Source of the DNA: Planctomycetia bacterium
Lineage (GTDB): Bacteria; Planctomycetota; Phycisphaerae; Phycisphaerales; SM1A02
Direction: 5' to 3'
NCBI GenBank assembly: GCA_005799475.1
Contig: SYGQ01000044.1
Span: 1-7,636, forward strand
Length of the DNA stretch: 7,636 nucleotides
The first letter of the stretch is position 1, and every line of letters starts with the position of its first letter. Positions 1-5,973 of this stretch are shown piece after piece. The notes beneath the pieces are model-generated. The model was given only the letters and a program-made list of their open reading frames with translations. It ran no database searches and was not told the origin of the DNA. The position numbers and the translations under genes were made by a program.

Positions 1-1
1 C

Positions 2-127
2 TACTTCTCAAGGGCAGGCGACGGTCCGACGGCGTCAACGGGCGCCTTCGGCTACACGAGCCCACTCGCCACGAAGCCCGATGTCGTTACAACCTACAAC
101 GATGTCGTCGTCTTCGGCGGCGGATGA
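2..127 (+). CDS. C-terminal fragment of an unidentified protein
   Basis: An open frame enters from the left edge and ends at TGA 125-127, giving the last 41 residues of a protein (from YFSRAGDG to VVVFGGG). The segment is rich in Gly, Ser, Thr, Tyr and Asn, has only two Lys/Arg residues and no Cys. That composition would suit an exported beta-rich or pilin-like C-terminus, and a short Tyr-Phe-Ser stretch followed by a Gly/Asp loop is seen near the end of some GspG-like pseudopilins. This resemblance is only a guess, because the diagnostic N-terminus lies outside the window. The stop is 22 bp from the stop of the convergent gene at 150, with a small hairpin between. Coding is supported by the in-frame run to the edge, GC-rich third positions and the fit with the neighbouring stop. 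Function unknown. Confidence 0.5.
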   Translation, partial: YFSRAGDGPTASTGAFGYTSPLATKPDVVTTYNDVVVFGGG

Positions 128-131
128 CCGG

Positions 132-147
132 TGACCCTCTCGGGTCA
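132..147. terminator. Small hairpin between convergent stop codons, possible bidirectional terminator
   Basis: TGACCC, loop TCTC, GGGTCA form a perfect 6-bp stem with a 4-nt loop. It lies exactly in the 22-bp gap between the TGA at 125-127 (+) and the TGA at 150-152 (-). The position suits a shared terminator, but neither strand has a clear T-tract after the stem and the stem is short, so intrinsic termination is uncertain. Confidence 0.35.
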
Positions 148-149
148 GT

Positions 150-962
150 TCAGTCGTTGAACTTGTAATCGCCCTTGGGTGGATCCGCTGGGGGCGGGGC
201 CTTGCCCGGAGCGTCAGGCCCACCCTTTCCGTTCTTGCCGTCCTTGCCGGGACGACCTTGACCTTCAGCTCCCCTCTTGCCGCGCAACTTGGTGAATGTC
301 TCTTTCACTTCCGTCTGCTGCTCGGGAGTCAACAGCGCCATGATCTTTTCGCGCACCGGCTCGAACTTCGGCATCGTCGACTTGAGTTTCTCCATCTCCT
401 CGCGCATCGCTGGGTCCGGCCGCTGACCTGATTGTCCGGGTTGACCTGGTTGACCGGATTGTCCCTTGGGTGGCGCATCTCCGGGCTGTGCACCCTTGGC
501 TGGACGACCTTGCTTTCCACCGGACCGCATCTCACCCATTTTGTCCTGAATCGCCTTGATCTTGTCCGCGTTCGCGGTACGCCAAGTCTGCACCTCGGCG
601 AGGAAGTCCGTCCCGAGTTTCTCGATCTGGGTTCGCTGGTCCTCTGAAAGTGATGGCAGCACGCTGGCCATTGCCTCTCTGAACACTCCCGCCTCCTGAG
701 CCACCATCACGAAGCGGTCGCCGGGCGCGCCCCGCTTGCCATCACCTGCACCGAAGGATCCATCGCCCTTACCAGCGTCGGCGGGAACGGACGGGCCAGA
801 GAGGAACCCACCTTGGCCGGGCTGAGTCGGCGGCGCGGTCTTCGCGGGCGCGGGAGGCGACTTCATGGCGTCATCGTCAATGGCCCAAGCCGTCGAAGGC
901 GAGCCCGCGGCAAGGACGGCGGCGACAAGAACGAAGGTTGATGTAGCAAGTGGAAGTGTCAT
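150..962 (-). CDS. Exported LTxxQ-motif (Spy/CpxP-like) protein with Gly-rich collagen-like segments
   Basis: This 270-residue protein starts with a likely Sec signal peptide (hydrophobic residues 8-20, probable cleavage after AWA at 27). A Pro/Gly/Lys-rich stretch follows to about 82. A helical region carries LSEDQ at 105-109, and a second helical region carries LTPEQ at 211-215. Paired LTxxQ motifs in charged helices are the hallmark of the Spy/CpxP periplasmic family, whose members bind unfolded proteins or metals. Between the two helical parts lies a Gly/Gln/Pro-rich insert (148-182), and the C-terminal tail has Gly-X-Y triplets at 236-250. At 270 residues it is much longer than Spy or CpxP (about 160), the excess being these linkers. 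The start is well supported: AAAGGA lies 6 nt before the ATG. It is divergent from mrp. Envelope location is inferred; the Spy-like assignment rests on motifs only. Confidence 0.75.
   Translation of the reverse strand: MTLPLATSTFVLVAAVLAAGSPSTAWAIDDDAMKSPPAPAKTAPPTQPGQGGFLSGPSVPADAGKGDGSFGAGDGKRGAPGDRFVMVAQEAGVFREAMASVLPSLSEDQRTQIEKLGTDFLAEVQTWRTANADKIKAIQDKMGEMRSGGKQGRPAKGAQPGDAPPKGQSGQPGQPGQSGQRPDPAMREEMEKLKSTMPKFEPVREKIMALLTPEQQTEVKETFTKLRGKRGAEGQGRPGKDGKNGKGGPDAPGKAPPPADPPKGDYKFND
423..467. repeat. Five tandem 9-bp units encoding (S/P/K)GQ triplets
   Basis: Five imperfect 9-bp units run head to tail. On the - strand they encode KGQ, SGQ, PGQ, PGQ, SGQ, residues 166-180 of the LTxxQ protein. 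On the + strand the unit is roughly TTGWCCKGR. Such an array can expand or contract in frame and so change the length of the linker between the two helical regions. Confidence 0.7.
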
Positions 963-968
963 AGGAGT

Positions 969-974
969 TCCTTT
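969..974 (-). promoter_or_regulatory. Ribosome binding site of the LTxxQ protein gene
   Basis: On the - strand AAAGGA ends 6 nt before the ATG at 962, a standard Shine-Dalgarno spacing. It fixes the start of this gene and is the only convincing Shine-Dalgarno site among the seven gene starts in the window. Confidence 0.65.
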
Positions 975-1016
975 CGGCCGTTGTTGACCCCTCGCTAGGC
1001 GCGCGGGACAGCATCT

Positions 1017-1022
1017 ACCGTA
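1017..1022 (-). promoter_or_regulatory. Possible -10 element for the LTxxQ protein gene
   Basis: On the - strand TACGGT keeps the T, A and final T of a -10 hexamer and would give a leader of about 45-48 nt, with room for the ribosome binding site at 969-974. It shares bases 1021-1022 with the + strand TACCAT of mrp, so the two divergent starts may share one melting region. No good -35 is visible; this is tentative. Confidence 0.2.
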
Positions 1023-1026
1023 CCAT
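1021..1026 (+). promoter_or_regulatory. -10-like TACCAT just before mrp, leaderless-type
   Basis: TACCAT fits TANNNT and is followed by exactly 6 nt and then the mrp ATG at 1033. No Shine-Dalgarno sequence is present in this short gap. The spacing would place the transcription start at or very near the A of the ATG. No matching -35 is seen at 16-18 bp; TTGACC at 984-989 is too far away. Confidence 0.4.
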
Positions 1027-1032
1027 TTTCCA

Positions 1033-2142
1033 ATGCCGTTCTCGCGAGATGAAGTGATGCACGCCCTAGGGCGTGTGGAGGATCCCGATCTTCACAAGGA
1101 TCTTGTCACGCTCGGCATGGTCAAGGGCGTCGAGATCGACGGTTCGGGGGTGCGAGTGACCGTTGAGCTCACAACACCAGCCTGCCCCATGAAAGACCGA
1201 ATTCGCTCGGACATCGAGCGGGAGGTCGCTGCGGCAGCCCGAGCGGAGGGCGCGGCAACGCCCGCGGTCACCGTCGAATTCACCGCGCATGTCCGTTCTG
1301 CTTCTGCGTCGCGCAAAGGCACTCCACTCGAGGGCGTCGCTCATGTCATCGCGGTCGGCGCAGGCAAGGGTGGCGTGGGCAAGAGCCCCGTCAGCGTCAA
1401 TCTTGCGGTCGGTCTCGCGCGTCTCGGTGCAAGGGTCGGCCTCCTCGACGGCGACATCTACGGCCCGAGCCTCCCCACCATGCTGGGTCTCGACGACCTT
1501 CGCGGGGAAATCCGTGGCGAGATGCTCGTCCCGTTCGAGGTTCACGGCATCAAGGCGATCACGATTGGAAAACTCGTTGATCCCGACAAGGCGCTCATCT
1601 GGCGCGGCCCCATGGCGCACGGTGCGTTCAAGCAGCTCATCACGCAGACCCTTTGGGGCACGCTTGACTACCTGATTGTCGACCTTCCGCCGGGAACCGG
1701 CGATGTCCCGTTGACGCTGGCGCAACTTGTTCCGCTGTCGGGCGCCGTCATTGTCTGCACGCCGCAGCGAGTCGCGCAGGACGATGCGCGCCGCGCGATC
1801 CGCATGTTCCAACAACTCAATGTCGAAGTGCTCGGCGTCGTCGAGAACATGTCATCGTTCGTCGGCGACGACGGCAAGGAGTATGACCTCTTTGGCAAGG
1901 ATGGCGCGAAGACGATGGCCACCTCTATGAATCTCCCTTTCCTCGGGGCGATCCCGATTTCGATGGAGCTTCGGCGCAACGCCGATGCTGGGATACCGCT
2001 CGCGAACTGGGACGCGTCGCCCGCTGTGGCGAACGCTCTTGACGGAGTCTGCACACGAGTGGCGTCGGAACTCTCGATTCGCGCGGCGCGCGGGCAACTC
2101 GTGCAGCCCACGCTCAGCGTCGTCAGCCATCAGAAAGGCTGA
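1033..2142 (+). CDS. mrp: Mrp/ApbC/NBP35-family P-loop ATPase, variant lacking CxxC
   Basis: This 369-residue protein has the standard Mrp layout. An N-terminal MIP18 (DUF59) domain spans about 3-88, with EDPDL at 16-20, LGMV at 27-30 and the conserved Cys 51 in TPACP. An SIMIBI-class ATPase domain follows: deviant Walker A GKGGVGKS at 111-118, DGDIYGPSLP at 139-148, DLPPGTGD at 217-224 and VENMS at 270-274. Known relatives are homodimeric cytoplasmic ATPases that carry or transfer Fe-S clusters. Two departures stand out. Residue 119, nearly always Thr after GKS, is Pro. The CPxC motif that normally follows ENMSxF is absent, GDDG standing there; the only cysteines are 51, 242 and 340. The start at 1033 gives the usual DUF59 N-terminus and has no Shine-Dalgarno site. 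The 3' end overlaps the convergent MBL gene by 13 bp. Family assignment is firm; an Fe-S role for this variant is less certain. Confidence 0.95.
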   Translation: MPFSRDEVMHALGRVEDPDLHKDLVTLGMVKGVEIDGSGVRVTVELTTPACPMKDRIRSDIEREVAAAARAEGAATPAVTVEFTAHVRSASASRKGTPLEGVAHVIAVGAGKGGVGKSPVSVNLAVGLARLGARVGLLDGDIYGPSLPTMLGLDDLRGEIRGEMLVPFEVHGIKAITIGKLVDPDKALIWRGPMAHGAFKQLITQTLWGTLDYLIVDLPPGTGDVPLTLAQLVPLSGAVIVCTPQRVAQDDARRAIRMFQQLNVEVLGVVENMSSFVGDDGKEYDLFGKDGAKTMATSMNLPFLGAIPISMELRRNADAGIPLANWDASPAVANALDGVCTRVASELSIRAARGQLVQPTLSVVSHQKG

Positions 2143-3533
2143 TCCGCTCCCTCGACGGGGAATCCGCGACCAAACCAGGGCCAATAGCCCCCCTGCAGGA
2201 CGGCGCACGGAATGCCTAGCCGCTTGAGGAACGCACATGCGCGCGCGCTGCGCACGCCCGTCTTGCAATAGGTGATCACGAAGGTCTTGGGATCGATCGT
2301 TCGCGCCTGCTCGGGAAGTTGCGAGAGGGTCATGAGCCGAGCACCACGAATCCGCCCGCGAAGCCATTCCGCTGTCGTGCGCACATCAACGAAGAGCGCC
2401 CCGCCCGCGAGATCCACCGCCCGGGCGCGGGCCTGCGAGATCTCTTCGATATCCGCGTAGTCGAGCAGCGCTTCATCGATATGCGCGTAGGTCGCCTCGT
2501 CGATGAACCCCTCGACCCGATCAAGGCCGACGAGATGGAGCGCGTCGACCGCCTTCGACACCGCGCCACGCGGACAAACGAGGACGATCCGGTCGTCGGG
2601 GCTGACGCTGGGCGCGACGAGCGACGCGAAGAACCGGTCGAGCGGCGCGTGCAGCGCGCCCAGCGCACCGTCGATGGCGAACTCCGACCACGCCCGCATG
2701 TCGACGATGGCGGTGTGCGGCATCGAGAGCAACTGCACGAAAGTGTCGGCGTCGATCTCGCGCGGCGCCGCGAGCTGGCGAACGAGCACCGTGCGCTCTC
2801 CCTGATTGATGTGCTCGACGCGTTCGAAGTACGACGGCCGTGCGGGCTGCGTGGCGCGCGTGGCGAGCGAAAACGCCTCGGGATCCTCCACGACCCGCAA
2901 GACCTTGTTGAACCGGCGCTCGATGCCCAGTGTGGTCTCGCCCGGCAGCGCCACCGCGAGACCGCAGGCGCTCCCAGCGGTGTGCCCTGCAAGGACAACC
3001 GTCTCGTCGGGGAGCGCCGCGAGCCGGACGAGCGAGTCGCGAAGGTCCTCAATGGTTCCGCCGTCCACGCGACCGGCGCCGCCGGCAAGCAGCGCATCCC
3101 CCGTGGCGACCACGCGCACGCCCCGAACACGATCCTCGATGAAGTACGAGAGTCCGCCCTCCGCGTGCCCGGGCGTGGAGATGGCGGTGAGCGACAGATC
3201 TCCAAGGCTCATCGTTTGGCCGTTCTTCATGAAGGTGACCCGCGCCGCCCAGTCGTCGGCGTGCAGCGAACACCACTGGGGAGCCTGGGTCTCGCCCGAG
3301 AGCACCGCCCTGCACGCGGTCGAGAGAAGCATCTCGCGCACTCCGGATACATAGTCCGAGGGCGTGTGAGTTTCGAGGACCAACATGATCGTGACCCCGA
3401 TTTCCTTCGCGACCGCTTCGTACCTCTCGACCGCACGCACTGGGTCGATCAGCATGGCTTGTCCGGTCCGCGGACATGCCACGAGGTACGCGCACTGCGC
3501 GATCAGGGGCTCGGTCACGCGCCGCACGATCAT
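2130..3533 (-). CDS. CstB-like MBL-fold persulfide dioxygenase/sulfurtransferase with two rhodanese domains
   Basis: This 467-residue protein has an N-terminal metallo-beta-lactamase domain (about 1-240), a first rhodanese-like domain (about 262-358) and a second one (about 370-462). The order and length match CstB-type proteins, which oxidise low-molecular-weight persulfides to sulfite or thiosulfate with a mononuclear Fe(II). MBL landmarks: ETHTPSDYVSG at 54-64, TPGH with His 123, TGD with Asp 146, AGHTAGSACG with His 184 and Cys 190. The usual HxHxDH reads HTPSDY, so the second His is Pro 58. By analogy with ETHE1 the iron ligands would be His 56, His 123 and Asp 146, all kept. The second rhodanese has an intact active loop, CKTGVRS at 423-429. 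The first has CPRGAVS at 320-326, lacking the usual Arg. It starts 37 bp after kbl with no Shine-Dalgarno site. Overall class is secure; the reaction and any link to threonine catabolism are inferred. Confidence 0.88.
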   Translation of the reverse strand: MIVRRVTEPLIAQCAYLVACPRTGQAMLIDPVRAVERYEAVAKEIGVTIMLVLETHTPSDYVSGVREMLLSTACRAVLSGETQAPQWCSLHADDWAARVTFMKNGQTMSLGDLSLTAISTPGHAEGGLSYFIEDRVRGVRVVATGDALLAGGAGRVDGGTIEDLRDSLVRLAALPDETVVLAGHTAGSACGLAVALPGETTLGIERRFNKVLRVVEDPEAFSLATRATQPARPSYFERVEHINQGERTVLVRQLAAPREIDADTFVQLLSMPHTAIVDMRAWSEFAIDGALGALHAPLDRFFASLVAPSVSPDDRIVLVCPRGAVSKAVDALHLVGLDRVEGFIDEATYAHIDEALLDYADIEEISQARARAVDLAGGALFVDVRTTAEWLRGRIRGARLMTLSQLPEQARTIDPKTFVITYCKTGVRSARACAFLKRLGIPCAVLQGGYWPWFGRGFPVEGADQPF

Positions 3534-3540
3534 GGAATCG

Positions 3541-3546
3541 AGAATA
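3541..3546 (-). promoter_or_regulatory. -10-like TATTCT just before the MBL/rhodanese gene
   Basis: On the - strand TATTCT (four of six to TATAAT) is followed by 7 nt and the ATG at 3533. There is no Shine-Dalgarno site. It could give a leaderless transcript from within the 37-bp gap after kbl, independent of upstream read-through. Confidence 0.4.
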
Positions 3547-3570
3547 CCGCTGACGCCCCCGCGTCCCGCA

Positions 3571-4788
3571 CTACGCCGGCTTCACCGTGGCGAGCGCCTT
3601 GAACAGCGCATCGAGGTGATGCCGCTCATGCGCCGCCGAAATCTGGACCCGCAGCCTGGCGTGACCTTCCGGAACGACGGGGTACCCGAAGCCGATCACA
3701 AACACCCCGAGATCGAGGAGCTCTCGGCTCAAGCGGATCGCCTTCGCCGTGTCATGGACGATGATCGGACAGATCGCGGTAGGGCTCTCAAGCACCGAAA
3801 ATCCGGTCCTTGCGATGCCTGCTCGCGCATAGGCCACATTGTCGCGCAGTTTCGCCACGCGCTCGGGCTCGCGCATGACGATTTCGATTGCCTTGTCGGC
3901 GCTGCACGCCACCGAACACGGAAGCGCATTCGAGAACAGTGTCGGCCGACCCCGCTGGATGAGGAGGTCGATCGCACGGCGACTCCCAGCGACATAGCCA
4001 CCTGCCGCACCGCCGAGCGCCTTCCCGAGCGTGCCCGTGAAGTAGTCCACCTTCGTGGCCGTCATCCCCCAGTGCTCGTGGGTCCCCCTGCCCGTCGAGC
4101 CCATGACGCCGGTGCCGTGGGAGTCATCGACCACGAGGAGCGCGCCAAACTCGTCGCAAAGCGCACGGATCCCAGGGAGGTTCGCGATGTCGCCCTCCAT
4201 CGAAAAGACGCCGTCAGTGACCACCCAGATGGTCCCAGTGACCTCGGCATTGGCGCGCGCCGCAGCAAGGCGCTCGCGCAGCGCACTGAGGTCGCTGTGT
4301 CGGTAGACGCATCGCAGCAATCCCTTCTTGATCGACGCCGCGAGCCGGATGCCATCGATGATGGATGCGTGGTTCAGTTCGTCCGAGACGATCATGTCCC
4401 CCGCCTCGCAGAGTGTTGGGAAGATCGCCTCGTTGGCGTTCCAGCAACTCGTGAAGGTGTAGGCCGCGTCGACACCGTAAAACGACGCGATCCGCGACTC
4501 GATGCGCTCGTGGCAATCGAATGTGCCGCAGATGAAGCGCACGGACGCTGTGCCCGCGCCATATCTTCGGAGGCCAGCGATCCCGGCCTCGACAACTTCT
4601 GGGTGATTCGCGAGGCCGAGGTAGTTGTTGGAACACAAGCACACCACTTCGCCCCGGCCCTTGATGCGTACGGTCGCACCCATGGGCCCCTCGATCGTCT
4701 GGAGCAACTTCAACTGACCGGTGGCGGCCAGCGAGTCGAGGATTTCCTTGGTGCGCAGCGGGAAGGTTGGTGCAAGCGTCGCCGTCAT
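3571..4788 (-). CDS. kbl: Glycine C-acetyltransferase (2-amino-3-ketobutyrate CoA ligase)
   Basis: This 405-residue protein matches E. coli Kbl (398 residues) in length and landmarks. It is a PLP-dependent alpha-oxoamine synthase-family enzyme that cleaves 2-amino-3-ketobutyrate with CoA to glycine and acetyl-CoA in the cytoplasm. Landmarks: SNNYLGLANHP at 53-63, ASVRFICGT at 81-89, LNHASIIDG at 138-146 with the ring-stacking His 140, TDGVFSMEG at 191-199, VDDSHGTG at 220-227 with Asp 221 and His 224, and the PLP lysine in TGTLGKALGG (Lys 256). The Kbl-specific RFICGT and SMEGDIANL stretches favour Kbl over BioF, HemA or Spt paralogues. It begins 25 bp after the tdh stop, and that neighbour makes its substrate, which strongly supports the assignment. 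The ATG at 4788 lacks a clear Shine-Dalgarno site and has TAGGCT 6 nt upstream. Nothing in the sequence looks truncated or damaged. Confidence 0.96.
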   Translation of the reverse strand: MTATLAPTFPLRTKEILDSLAATGQLKLLQTIEGPMGATVRIKGRGEVVCLCSNNYLGLANHPEVVEAGIAGLRRYGAGTASVRFICGTFDCHERIESRIASFYGVDAAYTFTSCWNANEAIFPTLCEAGDMIVSDELNHASIIDGIRLAASIKKGLLRCVYRHSDLSALRERLAAARANAEVTGTIWVVTDGVFSMEGDIANLPGIRALCDEFGALLVVDDSHGTGVMGSTGRGTHEHWGMTATKVDYFTGTLGKALGGAAGGYVAGSRRAIDLLIQRGRPTLFSNALPCSVACSADKAIEIVMREPERVAKLRDNVAYARAGIARTGFSVLESPTAICPIIVHDTAKAIRLSRELLDLGVFVIGFGYPVVPEGHARLRVQISAAHERHHLDALFKALATVKPA

Positions 4789-4794
4789 TCCCGG

Positions 4795-4800
4795 AGCCTA
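4795..4800 (-). promoter_or_regulatory. -10-like TAGGCT just before kbl
   Basis: On the - strand TAGGCT fits TANNNT and is followed by 6 nt and the kbl ATG at 4788. It lies wholly in the 25-bp gap after the tdh stop. It is the weakest match to TATAAT in the set, and a downstream GGGA next to the ATG is too close to serve as a Shine-Dalgarno site. Confidence 0.3.
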
Positions 4801-4813
4801 TCTCGCCGAGCGC

Positions 4814-5944
4814 TCACGCCCGCGCGTGCGACGACGGCGCATACCGAGCTGCGATCCGCGGCAACAGGTACTCGGAAAACGCGGACTGCACCGTGTGCAC
4901 GGGGCGCCAACCCCAATCCGCTCGTGCCGCGGCGTCGTCGCAGTCGGTTGGCCACGAGTCGACGATGGACTGGCGCCCGGCGTCGGGCTCGAATGAGATT
5001 GCCGCCGATGGAAAGGCACGCCGCACGAGCTCTGCGAAGTCGTCGGCGCTCGGCGAGAAGCTCGAGATGTTGTAGACCGCGCGCGTGAGCGAAGTCTTCG
5101 GTGCCTTCATGAGCGACAGGGTCGCCTCGATGGCCTCGGGCATCGTCATGAACGGGATCCGCGAGTCGCCGCGCACGAAGCACGCATAGGGACGGCCCGC
5201 CGCGGCCGCATGAATCATCTCCGGCCCGTAGTCGCTCGTGCCGCCAGACGGAATCGTGTCGGACGAGATGATCCCAGGGAACCGGATCGAACGGAAGTCG
5301 ACAGGATGCCCGATGCGATCCTTCGCCAGCGAGCGGTAGTGCCTGTCGTAGTAGCGACCGAGGTGTTCTCCCGCAAGCTTGTTGCAGCCGTACATCGACT
5401 GTGGCTCGCACCACTCGCCCTCGTTGACGCGCCCCGCGTTCGCCTTCGTCGCGAGATCAGGGAGTCCGTAGACCGCGATCGAACTCGGGAAGAAGAAGCG
5501 CACCGTGCGGCCGTGCGAACGAGCCTGTTCCGCCGCAAGGTGCAAGAGATTGAGCGTGCCGCCGACATTGACCTGATGCGCGGTCTCGGGAGCGAACTCG
5601 CCACGCGTGGAGAGAAGCGCCGCGAGGTGGTAGATCTCAGCGATCTCGAACATGGCCAAGAGCCGCTCGAGAAGCGCGTGATCGCAGATGTCACCGACGA
5701 ATGCGTGATCGCAGTGGGAGGCGATCTCCGGTGCGAGCTCGCGGATATCCATCGCCACGATGACCGGCGCGGGTCCATGGTCCTTGCCGCACGAACACTC
5801 CGCGTGGCGCTTTCGCCTCGCGTCGAGCGCCTCGAGGAGCCCGTGGCCCATCTCCCCACCGGCGCCCGTGACAAGGATGGCCGTGGCGCGCTGCTGGCCC
5901 GTCGGTGCGGAGGTGTGGTGGCCGTGAGAACTCGTGCGTGGCAT
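4814..5944 (-). CDS. tdh: NAD-dependent L-threonine 3-dehydrogenase, short-chain (SDR) type
   Basis: This 376-residue extended-SDR enzyme oxidises L-threonine to 2-amino-3-ketobutyrate with NAD+. Landmarks, counted from the ATG at 5944: Rossmann GAGGEMG at 27-33, MDIRE at 65-69 with Asp 66 for NAD ribose, YHLAALLS at 105-112, FPSSIAVYG at 152-160, the catalytic pair in YGCNK (Tyr 185, Lys 189), RFPGIIS at 221-227, GGTSDYGPEM at 234-243 and YNIS at 291-294. LAALLS, FPGIIS and GGTSDY are typical of SDR threonine dehydrogenases (mouse TDH, Flavobacterium) rather than sugar epimerases, and kbl follows by 25 bp. E. coli Tdh is an unrelated zinc enzyme. The frame extends upstream to a TTG at 5989, but that would overlap the preceding gene. 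The ATG at 5944 with TATACT 9 nt upstream is the better start. Unusual are a His-rich N-terminus and a Cys/His insert (His 47, Cys 50, Cys 52, His 56) between beta-1/alpha-1 and beta-2. Confidence 0.92.
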   Translation of the reverse strand: MPRTSSHGHHTSAPTGQQRATAILVTGAGGEMGHGLLEALDARRKRHAECSCGKDHGPAPVIVAMDIRELAPEIASHCDHAFVGDICDHALLERLLAMFEIAEIYHLAALLSTRGEFAPETAHQVNVGGTLNLLHLAAEQARSHGRTVRFFFPSSIAVYGLPDLATKANAGRVNEGEWCEPQSMYGCNKLAGEHLGRYYDRHYRSLAKDRIGHPVDFRSIRFPGIISSDTIPSGGTSDYGPEMIHAAAAGRPYACFVRGDSRIPFMTMPEAIEATLSLMKAPKTSLTRAVYNISSFSPSADDFAELVRRAFPSAAISFEPDAGRQSIVDSWPTDCDDAAARADWGWRPVHTVQSAFSEYLLPRIAARYAPSSHARA

Positions 5945-5953
5945 GGACTTGCG

Positions 5954-5959
5954 AGTATA
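5954..5959 (-). promoter_or_regulatory. -10-like TATACT just before tdh
   Basis: On the - strand TATACT (five of six to TATAAT) sits in the 29-bp gap between the TIM-barrel gene stop and the tdh ATG, 9 nt before the ATG. It would give a leader of only about 2-3 nt. It supports the ATG at 5944 over the TTG at 5989, since a transcript from here would not contain the TTG. No good -35 lies at 16-18 bp. Confidence 0.45.
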
Positions 5960-5973
5960 GGAATGGGCGCGGC

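Noticed and set aside
984..989. TTGACC as a -35 box for mrp
   Set aside because: It is 31 bp from TACCAT, far beyond the 16-18 bp spacing, and no other -10 fits it well.
1066..1815. A 249-codon - strand open frame within mrp
   Set aside because: It is antisense to the conserved Mrp motifs; the translation is compositionally odd and has no domain.
3552..3565. GACGC-CCCC-GCGTC hairpin between kbl and the MBL gene as a terminator
   Set aside because: It has only a 5-bp stem and no T-tract on the - strand, and it lies right before a closely spaced gene; such stems arise often by chance in GC-rich DNA.
2319..3602. A 427-codon + strand open frame opposite the MBL/rhodanese gene
   Set aside because: The composition is low-complexity Arg/Glu/His and there are no motifs; it is antisense to a well-supported gene.
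3385..5088. A 567-codon + strand open frame opposite kbl and the start of tdh
   Set aside because: The translation is Arg/Ala-rich with no recognisable domain, and it lies antisense to kbl and tdh, whose motifs are clear. Long shadow frames are expected opposite GC-rich genes.
4814..5944. Reading tdh as a UDP-glucose 4-epimerase or other sugar epimerase
   Set aside because: LAALLS, FPGIIS and GGTSDY are typical of SDR threonine dehydrogenases, and kbl is adjacent.
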